Source of the DNA: Sansalvadorimonas sp965243775
GTDB taxonomy: Bacteria > Pseudomonadota > Gammaproteobacteria > Pseudomonadales > Endozoicomonadaceae
Direction of reading: 5' to 3'
Assembly (NCBI GenBank): GCA_965243775.1
Contig: CBDEWF010000053.1
Span: forward strand, 1 to 64,000
Length of the DNA: 64,000 nucleotides
The position numbers and the translations under genes were made by a program. Shown here in pieces: positions 54,357 through 63,341 of the stretch. Below the pieces are notes generated by a model. That model was not told where the DNA came from. It ran no database searches and worked only from the letters and a program-made list of their open reading frames with translations. Position 1 is the first letter of the stretch, and every line of letters starts with the position of its first letter.

Positions 54357-56432
54357 GTGAAACTCTTTACTTTTAAAATAAAATTATCTGATGCACGATG
54401 CACTCTAGCTGCACTTATTATTCTGGTAACAGTGTTATTGGCAGCAACAGTGACGTCAGTCTGTTTTTCTGCTCCTATAGGATATAGTCAGATTAAAAGT
54501 CTTTCTGGTACGAGAGCCCATGCGTTAAAAAACAGAAGCGCAGATTATCAATGGAATAATATACCGACAGTAATCGCTGGTAATATTCTTTTTATCAAAA
54601 GTTTTGAGGGTGATAATAATACTTATTTTGGCACAGCTTTAGGAAAACTCTATAAAAAAGACAGCCAGGGGGTGATAGATGTTGTTCCTGTAACGGAAGG
54701 AGAGTTTTCATCAACGCTTTCCGGGTACAACGATATGGCCGTCCATAACGGCTCAACCTATGTTGCAACTTTGCAGGGCCTCTATCGAAGCCGGGATAAT
54801 TTGGAAAGCTGGCAAAAGGTGCGCAGTACAGATTTTGAAGACTCGGAAATCTATACCATTGTCTCCCATCAAAACACGATATTAGTAGCGACAGCCAAAG
54901 GAGTTTTTCGCTCTGATGATGAAATTTTCTGGCACAAAACCACCATTGGCTCAGGAGAACAACCTGTTCATTTTATTACTTCCAATGGCTCAACACTACT
55001 AACTTTTTTTGGAAAAGAAGAAGTGCCAGCAATACTCATCAGTGACGATAGTGGCAAAACATGGTTTCCGGTTACTCTCCCACCTTCTTATACCGTTTTT
55101 TACGCTGCACGCAGTCCTTTTACATCGGCAAATGGTCGATTTTATGCGGGTGCCTGGTATCTTGAAAAAGATCAAAAAGGCAATGAGCAGGTTATACCTG
55201 TTTTTCTGGAAAGTTCTGATGGCAGGAACTGGAGCCAGATTAAAGATCCCATAATGAGCTCCAATATCAATCAGGTTTACATGGATATTGTAGCCGTTGA
55301 TGGTAACGGTGTTATTTATGGAGTAGAACAGGCCAACAACCCATTGATTAACATGGAAGACTATAACATTTATGCCAGTTTCTCCGGCCAGGATAGCTGG
55401 CAAAGTATTGCTAAAAGTAAATATGATGTTTCAACAATGAATATTGTAAGGGGGGACCTGATGATAGCCCAGGCTCCCATTGGACGCTTCGGAACCTACG
55501 ACTCAAATGCCAGAGACTGGATTCCTGGAGAGGGCGTCCCCAGCGCCAGTGTTTTCTCTGCAAGCCATACAAATGAAAATGCTTATATCCTGGCAAATGC
55601 GGCTGGCTTGTATAATGCCTCATCATATTTTGACTTCCAGCTCGGCTCTCTCCTCTATATTGCCTACAGTGGAGGAAACTGGATTCTGGGTAAGAATCCG
55701 GAAAGCCTTGGTGGTGCCAACTATGTTGATATTTCTGGTGAGTCTGAGCTTGTTGTCACTATTGATGAAGTTGGAATTGTGCGTTACTCCAACGATGGCG
55801 GCTTCACATTCAAAGATATAAAGAAAGAGCTTGTTGGTCCCTACAGAACAAAAGAAGCCGTTACTTTTTATAATGGCAGTGTTTATGGGGCAACCGGACA
55901 GGGCATCTTTCGTTCCAGTGATTTTATCAACTGGACACAGGTCAATCCTAAAGAGCCCACTTATATCATCGTGCGTAAATTTCTCAATGTTAACAAAGCG
56001 GTTTATGCCGCAGCCCAGCTTGGCGGTGTGTTGAAATCCACAAATGGTCAGGACTGGTCCTTGTACAATGAGGGATTTGCCCGAAACAAAACAGATATAC
56101 GCACCCTGACTTATGATAGCGATACACTTTTTGCCGGTGGGAGCAGCCTGTATGTTCGTAAAGATGGGGCATCTCAATGGACAGATATTGGAGGTGAACT
56201 TGGTGAACTGACGGGGGCATCTTATATCAACGGTATTGCTGTGAAAGGTGACAGGCTCTTCATAACTGTTAACCAGCATGGTGTGTTTATGGGCTTTATC
56301 AATGGAACAGGTTGGCAACCTTTGAATAACGGCCTGCCAACACTGAGGGGTACTGTTATTTTTCGCTTGGGAAGCAGTGACCTGGTTCTGGGAACAGAGG
56401 ACGCAGGTATGTTCAATATGACTGCTCCCTGA
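54357..56432 (+). CDS. Secreted or anchored Asp-box (BNR) propeller protein
   Basis: 691 residues from GTG 54357. One N-terminal hydrophobic segment (ALIILVTVLLAATVTSVCF, about 18-37) acts as signal or anchor. The rest is made of repeating beta-blade units, with Asp-box-like turns: ISDDSGKTW, ESSDGRNW, YSNDGGFTF, KSTNGQDW, RKDGASQW and two weaker ones. Such propellers occur in sialidases, sortilins and photosystem assembly factors; sialidase catalytic residues cannot be recognised. Followed 21 bp later by the Fic-domain gene, possibly co-transcribed. Confidence 0.65.
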   Translation: MKLFTFKIKLSDARCTLAALIILVTVLLAATVTSVCFSAPIGYSQIKSLSGTRAHALKNRSADYQWNNIPTVIAGNILFIKSFEGDNNTYFGTALGKLYKKDSQGVIDVVPVTEGEFSSTLSGYNDMAVHNGSTYVATLQGLYRSRDNLESWQKVRSTDFEDSEIYTIVSHQNTILVATAKGVFRSDDEIFWHKTTIGSGEQPVHFITSNGSTLLTFFGKEEVPAILISDDSGKTWFPVTLPPSYTVFYAARSPFTSANGRFYAGAWYLEKDQKGNEQVIPVFLESSDGRNWSQIKDPIMSSNINQVYMDIVAVDGNGVIYGVEQANNPLINMEDYNIYASFSGQDSWQSIAKSKYDVSTMNIVRGDLMIAQAPIGRFGTYDSNARDWIPGEGVPSASVFSASHTNENAYILANAAGLYNASSYFDFQLGSLLYIAYSGGNWILGKNPESLGGANYVDISGESELVVTIDEVGIVRYSNDGGFTFKDIKKELVGPYRTKEAVTFYNGSVYGATGQGIFRSSDFINWTQVNPKEPTYIIVRKFLNVNKAVYAAAQLGGVLKSTNGQDWSLYNEGFARNKTDIRTLTYDSDTLFAGGSSLYVRKDGASQWTDIGGELGELTGASYINGIAVKGDRLFITVNQHGVFMGFINGTGWQPLNNGLPTLRGTVIFRLGSSDLVLGTEDAGMFNMTAP

Positions 56433-56453
56433 TGTTATTACAAAGAACTATAT

Positions 56454-57896
56454 ATGGATTCTGCCTCTCATACCCTGACAAAGAGTTCCGCAAAAGAGCA
56501 GGTTCTGGTCTCTTCCCGGGAGATCAGTCCTTCTGAACAGCATTCAGATGGGGCTCCAGTCACTAAGAAAATAAAATTGGATGAGCCTGGAAATTCTCCA
56601 GTTTTTTCTGGAAATAGGATCGAGGATGACCAGGCCAGAACTGCCATTGGGGATCGCTCAATAGAGCAGAGTGCGTCTTTAGTGCCTTTAGTGCCATATA
56701 TCCAGCCAATAACAATAATAAAGAGCAATCCCAATGAAGGGCTTAAATCTTTGCAGCTGTATCCAAAGATACAGCTCCCCCGGTTATTGATTGATGGTGC
56801 TTTGCTGGATAAGGAACAGGGGCTAAAAGAATACGAAGGTAGGGAACCTGGTTGTCTTAATACGCTAATAGATGGCTGGTCGTTTATTATTGATCGGTTA
56901 AAAAAAATGCCTGCTAACGAAGTACCTGAGATTAGCCTTGATTTTATTACAGCACTTCATAGCAAGGTAGCTGCGCATTATCAGAAAGCTCAGCCGGGTG
57001 AAATTATGACTAGTTCAAAGTCTGGATTCCTGGATGTTCCCCTCAAGCATAGGAAGTTCCCTGAATTGCAGTATTTTGATGAAGAGAGTTTTTCTGAGGT
57101 CGAAACAGTTCATGCCAGACATTTATCATTTTGTGACCAGCCTGTTCAGCCTGGTGCAACGGCTTTTGTTCTGAGGATTTCGTCTAAAAAAACACGACTT
57201 CCCTTGCCTGCGGGAATGGCAGAAAGATTATATCAGTCCCGCAAAGATGTAGAAACGGTCAAAAAAATTTTTCTGGATCAATATAATGATTCCACTCAGC
57301 CAGAATACGAGCTTGTGCATAAATTTTATCGGCGAGCTATTCGCCATTGGTGTAACATGGGAGGTGAAAGAATTAGTGCGGCCAAATCTAAAAAGAAGAG
57401 GCACAGAGTTGCACGTACTTACATGTCAGAACGAGTCGTTTCTAACTTTGCTGAAATTATCTATAGAAGAACACCTCCAGTAAGCTCCAGTCAGAACCTG
57501 GTTCAGAGAATACTCGATAGCCTGAACAAAGAATTAAAAACATGCTCAGAGCAAAAGCAGTTGCTTTCCATTATCTGCTCCCATATTTCTGAACTGGAAC
57601 AGGTTCACCCTTTTCGCTCAGTCAATGGCAGAACATTTACCTTGCTGATGCAATATCTTTTGATGGCTTACGGACTTCCGCCGGGCACATTCTATATGCC
57701 TGAAGTATTACTGTGTTGCCACCATGAAAGGCAGATAGCAGAAGTGGAATCGGCGCTCAGGAATACCAGGGAGTTGATAGAAAATGGAGAATCATCTGTC
57801 TTCTGTCAAAATAACTACAAAGCCCAGCAATATGACCCTCTTTATAAAAGGGTATGCCATCAAATGGCTGAATTGATGTCTCCCGAGTATCATTAG
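56454..57896 (+). CDS. Fic-domain protein with candidate nuclear localisation signal
   Basis: 480 residues from ATG 56454. The N-terminal 80 residues are Ser-rich and disordered, without signal peptide; residues 37-44 (TKKIKLDE) resemble the c-Myc type nuclear localisation signal. The C-terminal domain carries the Fic signature as HPFRSVNGRTF (His385 to Arg393) after LEQV, with the following helix LLMQYLLMAYGLPPGTFY. In canonical Fic HPFx(D/E)GNGR the acidic residue holds Mg and the Gly shapes the anion hole; here they are Ser and Val. The catalytic His, Asn, Gly and Arg are kept. Fic enzymes AMPylate or otherwise modify host GTPases. Activity with this variant motif is uncertain. Confidence 0.72.
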   Translation: MDSASHTLTKSSAKEQVLVSSREISPSEQHSDGAPVTKKIKLDEPGNSPVFSGNRIEDDQARTAIGDRSIEQSASLVPLVPYIQPITIIKSNPNEGLKSLQLYPKIQLPRLLIDGALLDKEQGLKEYEGREPGCLNTLIDGWSFIIDRLKKMPANEVPEISLDFITALHSKVAAHYQKAQPGEIMTSSKSGFLDVPLKHRKFPELQYFDEESFSEVETVHARHLSFCDQPVQPGATAFVLRISSKKTRLPLPAGMAERLYQSRKDVETVKKIFLDQYNDSTQPEYELVHKFYRRAIRHWCNMGGERISAAKSKKKRHRVARTYMSERVVSNFAEIIYRRTPPVSSSQNLVQRILDSLNKELKTCSEQKQLLSIICSHISELEQVHPFRSVNGRTFTLLMQYLLMAYGLPPGTFYMPEVLLCCHHERQIAEVESALRNTRELIENGESSVFCQNNYKAQQYDPLYKRVCHQMAELMSPEYH

Positions 57897-58100
57897 CTGT
57901 TTAGAAACTATTTGAAAAGTCTATGGTTGTGAAATTATAGGGTGGGCTTCGGATTACCCGGCAATTCGGTCACAATTACGTATCCTCCAGTCAACAGCTT
58001 TTTACTCTCAGTTGATGTAAAGCAAGACCCCAGCCCCATAAATTCATAAACTCTGTACCTGTAGTGCGACTATTGAACTCGCATATCCCAGGAGCAAAAC

Positions 58101-59495
58101 GTGCAATTTACCAGTGCCCCCCTTAAGGCCGCGACTCTGGCCGTGTGTACGGTTTTTATATCTGCCTGCAGCAACAACACCCCTGCTTCCTCCTCCCACG
58201 GCTTTGAACAGGCCAGTGTTTCCGATGTGCTGGAAGCCCTGCAGGATGACAGTGTGACAGTCATTGATGCCCGCAACCCGGATGCCTTTAATGGCTGGGT
58301 ATTTGAAAAAGGTAACCTCAATCTTGATAAAACCGGGGGACATATCCCCGGAGCCGAACTGTTCTCTGCCCGCTGGATCAAACATGATCTTGGAAAAGAG
58401 GATATGGATCGCGGTTATGAGTATGCAGGCCTGGAACAGGCCGATGAGATTATTATCTACGGTTATACGGAAAGACAGGCCAGCACTGTTGCCCAGTGGC
58501 TGGTTGATGAAAAAGGCTGGGAAGACGACAGCATTAGTATTCTCGAAGGTGGTATAGCAAGCTGGATTGAGCAGAAACCACAAAGCCTTGAATTCCTGCC
58601 CGGATTCCGCACTCTGGTTCCTCCCCAGTACGTGGAGCAGGTTACAAAAGAGCATCCTGATATCAAGGTTGTTGAAATTGGCTGGGATGGCGGTAAGGGT
58701 GAAGCCTACCGGAAAGCCCATATTCCCGGTGCAATTTACTGGGATGACATGGAGTTTGAGTATCCTCCTATCTATGAAGCTTACCCGGTTGAAACCATAC
58801 GTACCTCTCTGGAAAAACTGGGCATAGATAAAAATTCATCCATCATTGTTTACAGCACTGACTCCATCGGCAGTGGCCGGGGCGCGGCAATCATGAAATA
58901 TGCCGGTGTAGAAGACGTGGTGATGATGAATGGCACGACATCTCTGTGGCAGGCAGAAAATCTCACAATCGAAAGCGGCTGGAATCAGCCTGTTGCCATA
59001 GACGACTTTGGTATTACCGGACCCGGCGATAACTCGGTCATTATAGATATTGATGAAGCCAAAGAGCTGCGTAAACAGGATAACAGCGCCCTGGTCAGTA
59101 TCCGCTCATGGAAAGAGTATATTGGTGAAGTCAGTGGTTATAACTACTTCCAGAAGCGAGGTCGCATTCCCGGTGCTATCTGGGGACATGCCGGCACATC
59201 CTCCTGGAATATGGATCACTACCATAATCCCGATAATACCATGCGTAACTATCACCAGATTGCCGGGTTCTGGAAAGATTGGAATATCACTTCTGATATG
59301 AACCTGTCCTTTTACTGTGGCAATGGCTGGAGAGCATCTGAAGTGTGGTGGTATGCTCAGGCCATGGGATTCAAAAACTCTACGGTATACAGCAGTGGCT
59401 GGATGCGCTGGCGAGAAGATGAAAACCCGATTAAAAGCGGTGAAGTGACCATCAAGCAAGCTCTGGCTGAGTGGCAGGCAGTCTCTAGTTCATGA
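58101..59495 (+). CDS. Lipoprotein with three rhodanese domains
   Basis: 464 residues. Lipobox FISAC (Cys23) after a hydrophobic signal. Three rhodanese-like domains: 35-150 (loop YGYTERQAS, no Cys), 175-300 (loop YSTDSIGSG, no Cys) and 320-455 (loop YCGNGWRAS, with the active Cys). Each has the family opening (VIDARN, VVEIGWDGG, ALVSIRS) and IPGA blocks. Likely an envelope sulfurtransferase or sulfur carrier handler. Convergent with the PfkB-family gene. Confidence 0.85.
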   Translation: MQFTSAPLKAATLAVCTVFISACSNNTPASSSHGFEQASVSDVLEALQDDSVTVIDARNPDAFNGWVFEKGNLNLDKTGGHIPGAELFSARWIKHDLGKEDMDRGYEYAGLEQADEIIIYGYTERQASTVAQWLVDEKGWEDDSISILEGGIASWIEQKPQSLEFLPGFRTLVPPQYVEQVTKEHPDIKVVEIGWDGGKGEAYRKAHIPGAIYWDDMEFEYPPIYEAYPVETIRTSLEKLGIDKNSSIIVYSTDSIGSGRGAAIMKYAGVEDVVMMNGTTSLWQAENLTIESGWNQPVAIDDFGITGPGDNSVIIDIDEAKELRKQDNSALVSIRSWKEYIGEVSGYNYFQKRGRIPGAIWGHAGTSSWNMDHYHNPDNTMRNYHQIAGFWKDWNITSDMNLSFYCGNGWRASEVWWYAQAMGFKNSTVYSSGWMRWREDENPIKSGEVTIKQALAEWQAVSSS

Positions 59496-59540
59496 TTTCA
59501 AAAGGGTTGCTACCAGCTAAATCATAGTGGCTGTTTTTCC

Positions 59541-59570
59541 GCCACGCTGGGCTGTCCTGTCCAGCGTGGC
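59541..59570. terminator. GC-rich hairpin between convergent genes
   Basis: Perfect 10-bp stem GCCACGCTGG / CCAGCGTGGC with a 10-base loop, between the rhodanese lipoprotein and the PfkB-family gene. No long T-run on either strand. Confidence 0.6.
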
Positions 59571-59572
59571 TC

Positions 59573-60511
59573 TCAGGCCATCTCTTCTATGTGAACCTGC
59601 TCACGCAAAGCTGACAACTCCCTGATATCAGAAATCCCGACACCCACTTGAGCAACAGCTCTGGCAGCAATGGCAGTTGCCAGCTTCAGGGTGGCTTCCA
59701 AAGACCAGCCATTGGACAGCCCGTAGACAATACCGGCAACCAGGCTGTCTCCGGCTCCAACAGTACTGACCTGTTCTATATCTGGTGGAAAAGCCTGCCA
59801 GGTTTGGTTCCGGGTGTACCAGCGGCAGCCCTTGCGACCCAAGGATATAACCACATTCTGAATATTTTGTGCCAGAAGCCGGGAGACCACTGCGGCTTCT
59901 TCCTCCGGGCTGTTAATAGATTGTCCGCACCACAGCTCCAGTTCATGGATATTGGGTTTGATCAGAAAGGGGGAGGCTTTGACAGCTTCGCAAAATGCCT
60001 GGCCGCTGGTATCAAGAATAACTCTGGCTCCCTGCTGCTGCAGGATTTTTATCAGGTGATAGTAGAGGTTTTGGGGAATACTCTTGGGCAGGCTTCCGCT
60101 GAGAATAATCCAGTCACTGTTATGGCTGGCACTGATAATCTGCTGTTTAAATCTCTCAACGCTGTCCGAATTCAGCTTTAGCCCGGGCAGGTTTATCTCT
60201 GTGACCTGGTCATTCTGTTCGGTGACCTTAACATTGATTCGGGTTTCACCCTCTACATAGAGACACCTGTCTGCTATCAACTGGGCTTTGAAAAAGTCAT
60301 CAAACTTTTCCCGGTTGTTCTGTCCCAGTATTCCGGTAACAGACACTTGTTGACCAAGATCAGTCAGTACCTTGGCAGCATTAATACCTTTACCGGCCGC
60401 GCGAATATTTCCGTTGCTGGCGATATTGACGGCGTCAAGATTGAGGGTCTCGCACTTGATGGTTAGATCGAGTGCCGGGTTGAGCGTTACGGCCAATATC
60501 GGTTTGCTCAT
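59573..60511 (-). CDS. PfkB-family sugar-phosphate kinase (1-phosphofructokinase-like)
   Basis: 312 residues from ATG 60511 (MSKPILAVTLNPALDLTIKC). PfkB signatures: AAGKGINAAKVLTDLG near the N-terminus and STVGAGDSLVAGIVYGL with the catalytic Asp near the C-terminus. The NPALD opening is typical of FruK, LacC and Pfk-2. No fructose PTS genes are adjacent, so the substrate (fructose-1-phosphate, fructose-6-phosphate or tagatose-6-phosphate) is open. Confidence 0.82.
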   Translation of the reverse strand: MSKPILAVTLNPALDLTIKCETLNLDAVNIASNGNIRAAGKGINAAKVLTDLGQQVSVTGILGQNNREKFDDFFKAQLIADRCLYVEGETRINVKVTEQNDQVTEINLPGLKLNSDSVERFKQQIISASHNSDWIILSGSLPKSIPQNLYYHLIKILQQQGARVILDTSGQAFCEAVKASPFLIKPNIHELELWCGQSINSPEEEAAVVSRLLAQNIQNVVISLGRKGCRWYTRNQTWQAFPPDIEQVSTVGAGDSLVAGIVYGLSNGWSLEATLKLATAIAARAVAQVGVGISDIRELSALREQVHIEEMA

Positions 60512-60781
60512 AGAAAAAATGCTCTCCGGCCATGGACTGAGAGGTGAATTTTCTCCGCCCTGTGAATGCGTGAATGGAGGCATAGTGATACCAGCTGATC
60601 TCTATTGCAATAGCCAGAGTATTTTACGTCTGAAGGGAAAAGTGAGGTTATCTGCTTTCGCTGCAATGAAAAACAGGAACAGCCCAATATGTAAGGCTGT
60701 TTCTGTCGTGTCGGTACTAGCACGATATGGTAGTAGCGACAACATCGTCACTTTATTATTATATCACTCTGGAAGTGAAAC

Positions 60782-62053
60782 TTATTTCATGGTGAATTCC
60801 GGATAAGCTTCCATGCCACACTCTTCTATATCCACACCGCTATACTCTGCTTCCCCGCTAACCCGAATTCCACTCACAACTTTGATTGTGCTCCAGACCA
60901 GCAGGCTGGTGATAAATACCCAGCCAAAGATAGTCAGGGCACCGATCAGTTGTCCGGTAAAGGTCACGTCACTGTTAGTCAGGGGAACAATCAGCAGACC
61001 AAACAGGCCAACAACACCGTGAACGGAAATAGCACCAACAGGGTCGTCTATTTTCAGCTTATCAAGGGCGATAATTGAGAACACCACAAAAGTACCGCCA
61101 ACAGCACCGATCAGTGTGGCAGCAGCAGGTGTAGGAGTGCTGGGTTCAGCAGTGATAGCGACCAGGCCAGCCAGAGCTCCGTTCAGGCACATGGTGAGAT
61201 CAGCCTTGCCAAACAGCATGCGGGCTGTGATCAGGGCGGCGATCAGGCCACCGGCTGCTGCTGCATTGGTATTCAGAAACACCATAGCTACACTGTTTGC
61301 ATTGGCAATATCGCCCAGTTTCAGAACAGAGCCGCCATTGAAGCCAAACCAGCCCATCCACAGGATAAATGTACCCAGGGTTGCCAGAGGCAGGTTGGCA
61401 CCGGGAATAGCATTAACCTCACCTTTTTTGCCGTATTTGCCTTTGCGCGGACCAAGCAGCATAACGCCAGCCAGTGCTGCAGCTGCTCCCGCCATATGGA
61501 CTATTCCGGAACCGGCAAAATCCGAAAATCCCAGGTTGCCGAGGTTGTAGAGGCCAAAGACATCTTTGCCATTCCAGGTCCATGAACCCTCCATTGGATA
61601 GATAAAGCCGGTCATGACAACGGCGAACAGCAGAAAACTCCATAGCTTCATCCGTTCCGCGACGGCGCCGGAGACAATAGACATAGCAGTGGCCACAAAT
61701 ACCACCTGGAAGAAGAAGTCAGAAGCGCCAGAGTATATGGCTCCGCCGGTAAAACCGTCTTCCCGGGCGGAAAAACCGGCCAGGGTATTATTGACATGGT
61801 TATCACCAATCAGAACGCCATTCAGCAGCATGCCGCCGTCATACATAATGTGATAGCCAACGACCAGGTACATGGTGCAGGAGATGGCAAACAGAGCGAC
61901 ATTCTTGGTCAGGATTTCTGTGGTGTTCTTGGAACGCACCAGCCCAGCTTCCAGCATGGCAAAACCGGCGGCCATCCACATAACCAGTGCACCGCAGACA
62001 AGGAAATAGAAGGTGTCCATTGCATACTGCAAATGGAAGATTTGGTTTTCCAC
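60782..62053 (-). CDS. amtB: Ammonium transporter AmtB
   Basis: 423 residues, eleven hydrophobic helices. Family blocks: AGFAMLEAGLVRSKN, DFAGSGIVHMAGAAAAL (pore His), FNTNAAAAGG-like FLNTNAAAAGGL and HGVVGLFGLL (second pore His). GTG start at 62053. Follows glnK by about 150 bp in the same direction; GlnK blocks the channel when nitrogen is plentiful. Confidence 0.95.
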   Translation of the reverse strand: MENQIFHLQYAMDTFYFLVCGALVMWMAAGFAMLEAGLVRSKNTTEILTKNVALFAISCTMYLVVGYHIMYDGGMLLNGVLIGDNHVNNTLAGFSAREDGFTGGAIYSGASDFFFQVVFVATAMSIVSGAVAERMKLWSFLLFAVVMTGFIYPMEGSWTWNGKDVFGLYNLGNLGFSDFAGSGIVHMAGAAAALAGVMLLGPRKGKYGKKGEVNAIPGANLPLATLGTFILWMGWFGFNGGSVLKLGDIANANSVAMVFLNTNAAAAGGLIAALITARMLFGKADLTMCLNGALAGLVAITAEPSTPTPAAATLIGAVGGTFVVFSIIALDKLKIDDPVGAISVHGVVGLFGLLIVPLTNSDVTFTGQLIGALTIFGWVFITSLLVWSTIKVVSGIRVSGEAEYSGVDIEECGMEAYPEFTMK

Positions 62054-62205
62054 TGTAAACCCCCAGGGTCATTGTTATTTTTTCCGGGCCAGCCAGCCTC
62101 GGGTATTTATTTTTCGCTTATGGCTGTTTGTTTCGCTCATGGCTGTTTGGGTTGCGAGTGCCGCCCACATCGGCAGTCGCATATTTAACAGGACGGTATG
62201 GCGGG

Positions 62206-62544
62206 TCAGATGGCAGCCGTGTCGGTTTCACCAGTACGGATGCGAATAGCCTGCAGAAGTTCGGTGACAAAGATTTTGCCATCTCCGATTTTGCCGGTAT
62301 TCGCAGCTTTGGTAATGGCCTCGATAACCTGGTCCAGAAGGTCGTCACCAATGGCGACTTCAATTTTTACCTTGGGTAGAAAATCCACCACATATTCGGC
62401 GCCACGGTACAGCTCGGTATGGCCTTTCTGACGACCAAACCCTTTTACTTCCGTCACAGTGATGCCCTGCACGCCGATGTCAGAGAGCGCTTCCCGGACG
62501 TCATCAAGCTTAAAGGGCTTAATTATTGCTGAAACTAACTTCAT
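62206..62544 (-). CDS. glnK: Nitrogen regulatory protein PII (GlnK)
   Basis: 112 residues from ATG 62544 (MKLVSAIIKPFKLDDVREAL). T-loop with Tyr51 for uridylylation (TELYRGAEYVVDF); B-loop GKIGDGKIFV. Trimeric sensor of 2-oxoglutarate and ATP/ADP that gates AmtB. Preceded by a sigma-54 promoter. Confidence 0.95.
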   Translation of the reverse strand: MKLVSAIIKPFKLDDVREALSDIGVQGITVTEVKGFGRQKGHTELYRGAEYVVDFLPKVKIEVAIGDDLLDQVIEAITKAANTGKIGDGKIFVTELLQAIRIRTGETDTAAI

Positions 62545-62700
62545 CACACTGTCTCCTGAACTGGATGCCGGTTTCATGTGGATTGAAGTTCCGGCCGTTT
62601 TCTTTAGGCTTATGTCTGAAATGTCCTGAGGGTCAGGACAATTTTACGCTGATGTTTCAGGTCTTATAAAGCTTTTACGCCCTGCACTGTTTTTAGTGAT

Positions 62701-62717
62701 TGCAGGCGCTATGCCAA
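62701..62717 (-). promoter_or_regulatory. Sigma-54 promoter of glnK-amtB
   Basis: Minus strand TTGGCATAGCGCCTGCA, with GG and GC separated by 10 bases. It lies about 157 bp upstream of the glnK ATG. Confidence 0.8.
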
Positions 62718-62834
62718 CTTAAAAAATATATTTGTTTTCAAGTAGATAAATGATTAAGAACAGAAGGCGATGGAAAACTGTACCCGGAGTGGAACATAAT
62801 GGTGCACCATGCTTTTGGGCAGTACAGTTTTTAT

Positions 62835-62851
62835 TGCACCACAATGGCGCA
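62835..62851. promoter_or_regulatory. Candidate NtrC binding site
   Basis: TGCACCACAATGGCGCA matches the NtrC palindrome TGCACC-N5-GGTGCA with one mismatch. It stands about 125 bp upstream of the sigma-54 promoter. Extra half-sites GGTGCA occur at about 62802 and 62856. Confidence 0.6.
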
Positions 62852-62961
62852 AGAATGGTGCAAGTGCGTGGATGAATGAGCGCACTTCGTTTATAAAACA
62901 TTAAGGTTAACGCTGGTTTTGGTTACTCTTCCAAGCAGTGTTTTGAAATGGCGGGGGATAT

Positions 62962-63237
62962 ATGATCGATAAGGCAGCATTTATAGGCAGTGTCGCCAGC
63001 AAGTTGCAGGAACTGGCCAGCCATGGTCCGGGTCAGCCCATGAGAGAAGATCTGGAAAAAAATATTAAAGCGGTACTGACCTCGGCATTTAACAAGATGG
63101 AGCTGTTGACCCGCGAAGAGTTTGCCGGCCAGATGGCTGTTCTGCAGCGAACACGGGAAATGGTTGAGGCCCTGGAGCAGAGAGTTTCAGAACTGGAAAA
63201 GCAAAATGAACTTCTGACAGAGAATCGGGAGGATTAA
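62962..63237 (+). CDS. ubiK: Ubiquinone biosynthesis accessory factor UbiK
   Basis: 91 residues (YqiC/BMFP family): amphipathic helix at the N-terminus (IDKAAFIGSVASKLQELA) and a trimeric coiled coil at the C-terminus (MVEALEQRVSELEKQNELL). Needed for aerobic ubiquinone synthesis in related bacteria. Divergent from glnK, an arrangement also found in pseudomonads. Confidence 0.88.
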   Translation: MIDKAAFIGSVASKLQELASHGPGQPMREDLEKNIKAVLTSAFNKMELLTREEFAGQMAVLQRTREMVEALEQRVSELEKQNELLTENRED

Positions 63238-63268
63238 GAAAGTAGAAGTCTCCACACAGCTAATGAAT

Positions 63269-63313
63269 AAAATGCCTTTTTCGTCACTTTGAGGTGATGA
63301 AAAAGGCATTTTT
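63269..63313. terminator. Bidirectional terminator after ubiK
   Basis: Long stem AATGCCTTTTTC(G)TCAC / GGTGA(T)GAAAAAGGCATT with T-runs on both strands, between ubiK and the convergent nuclease gene. Confidence 0.85.
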
Positions 63314-63341
63314 GTCTGGGGCAGAATGCCATGGATGGAAC

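Noticed and set aside
54357..56432. Sialidase
   Set aside because: Asp-boxes are present but the catalytic Arg triad and FRIP-type motif were not recognisable.
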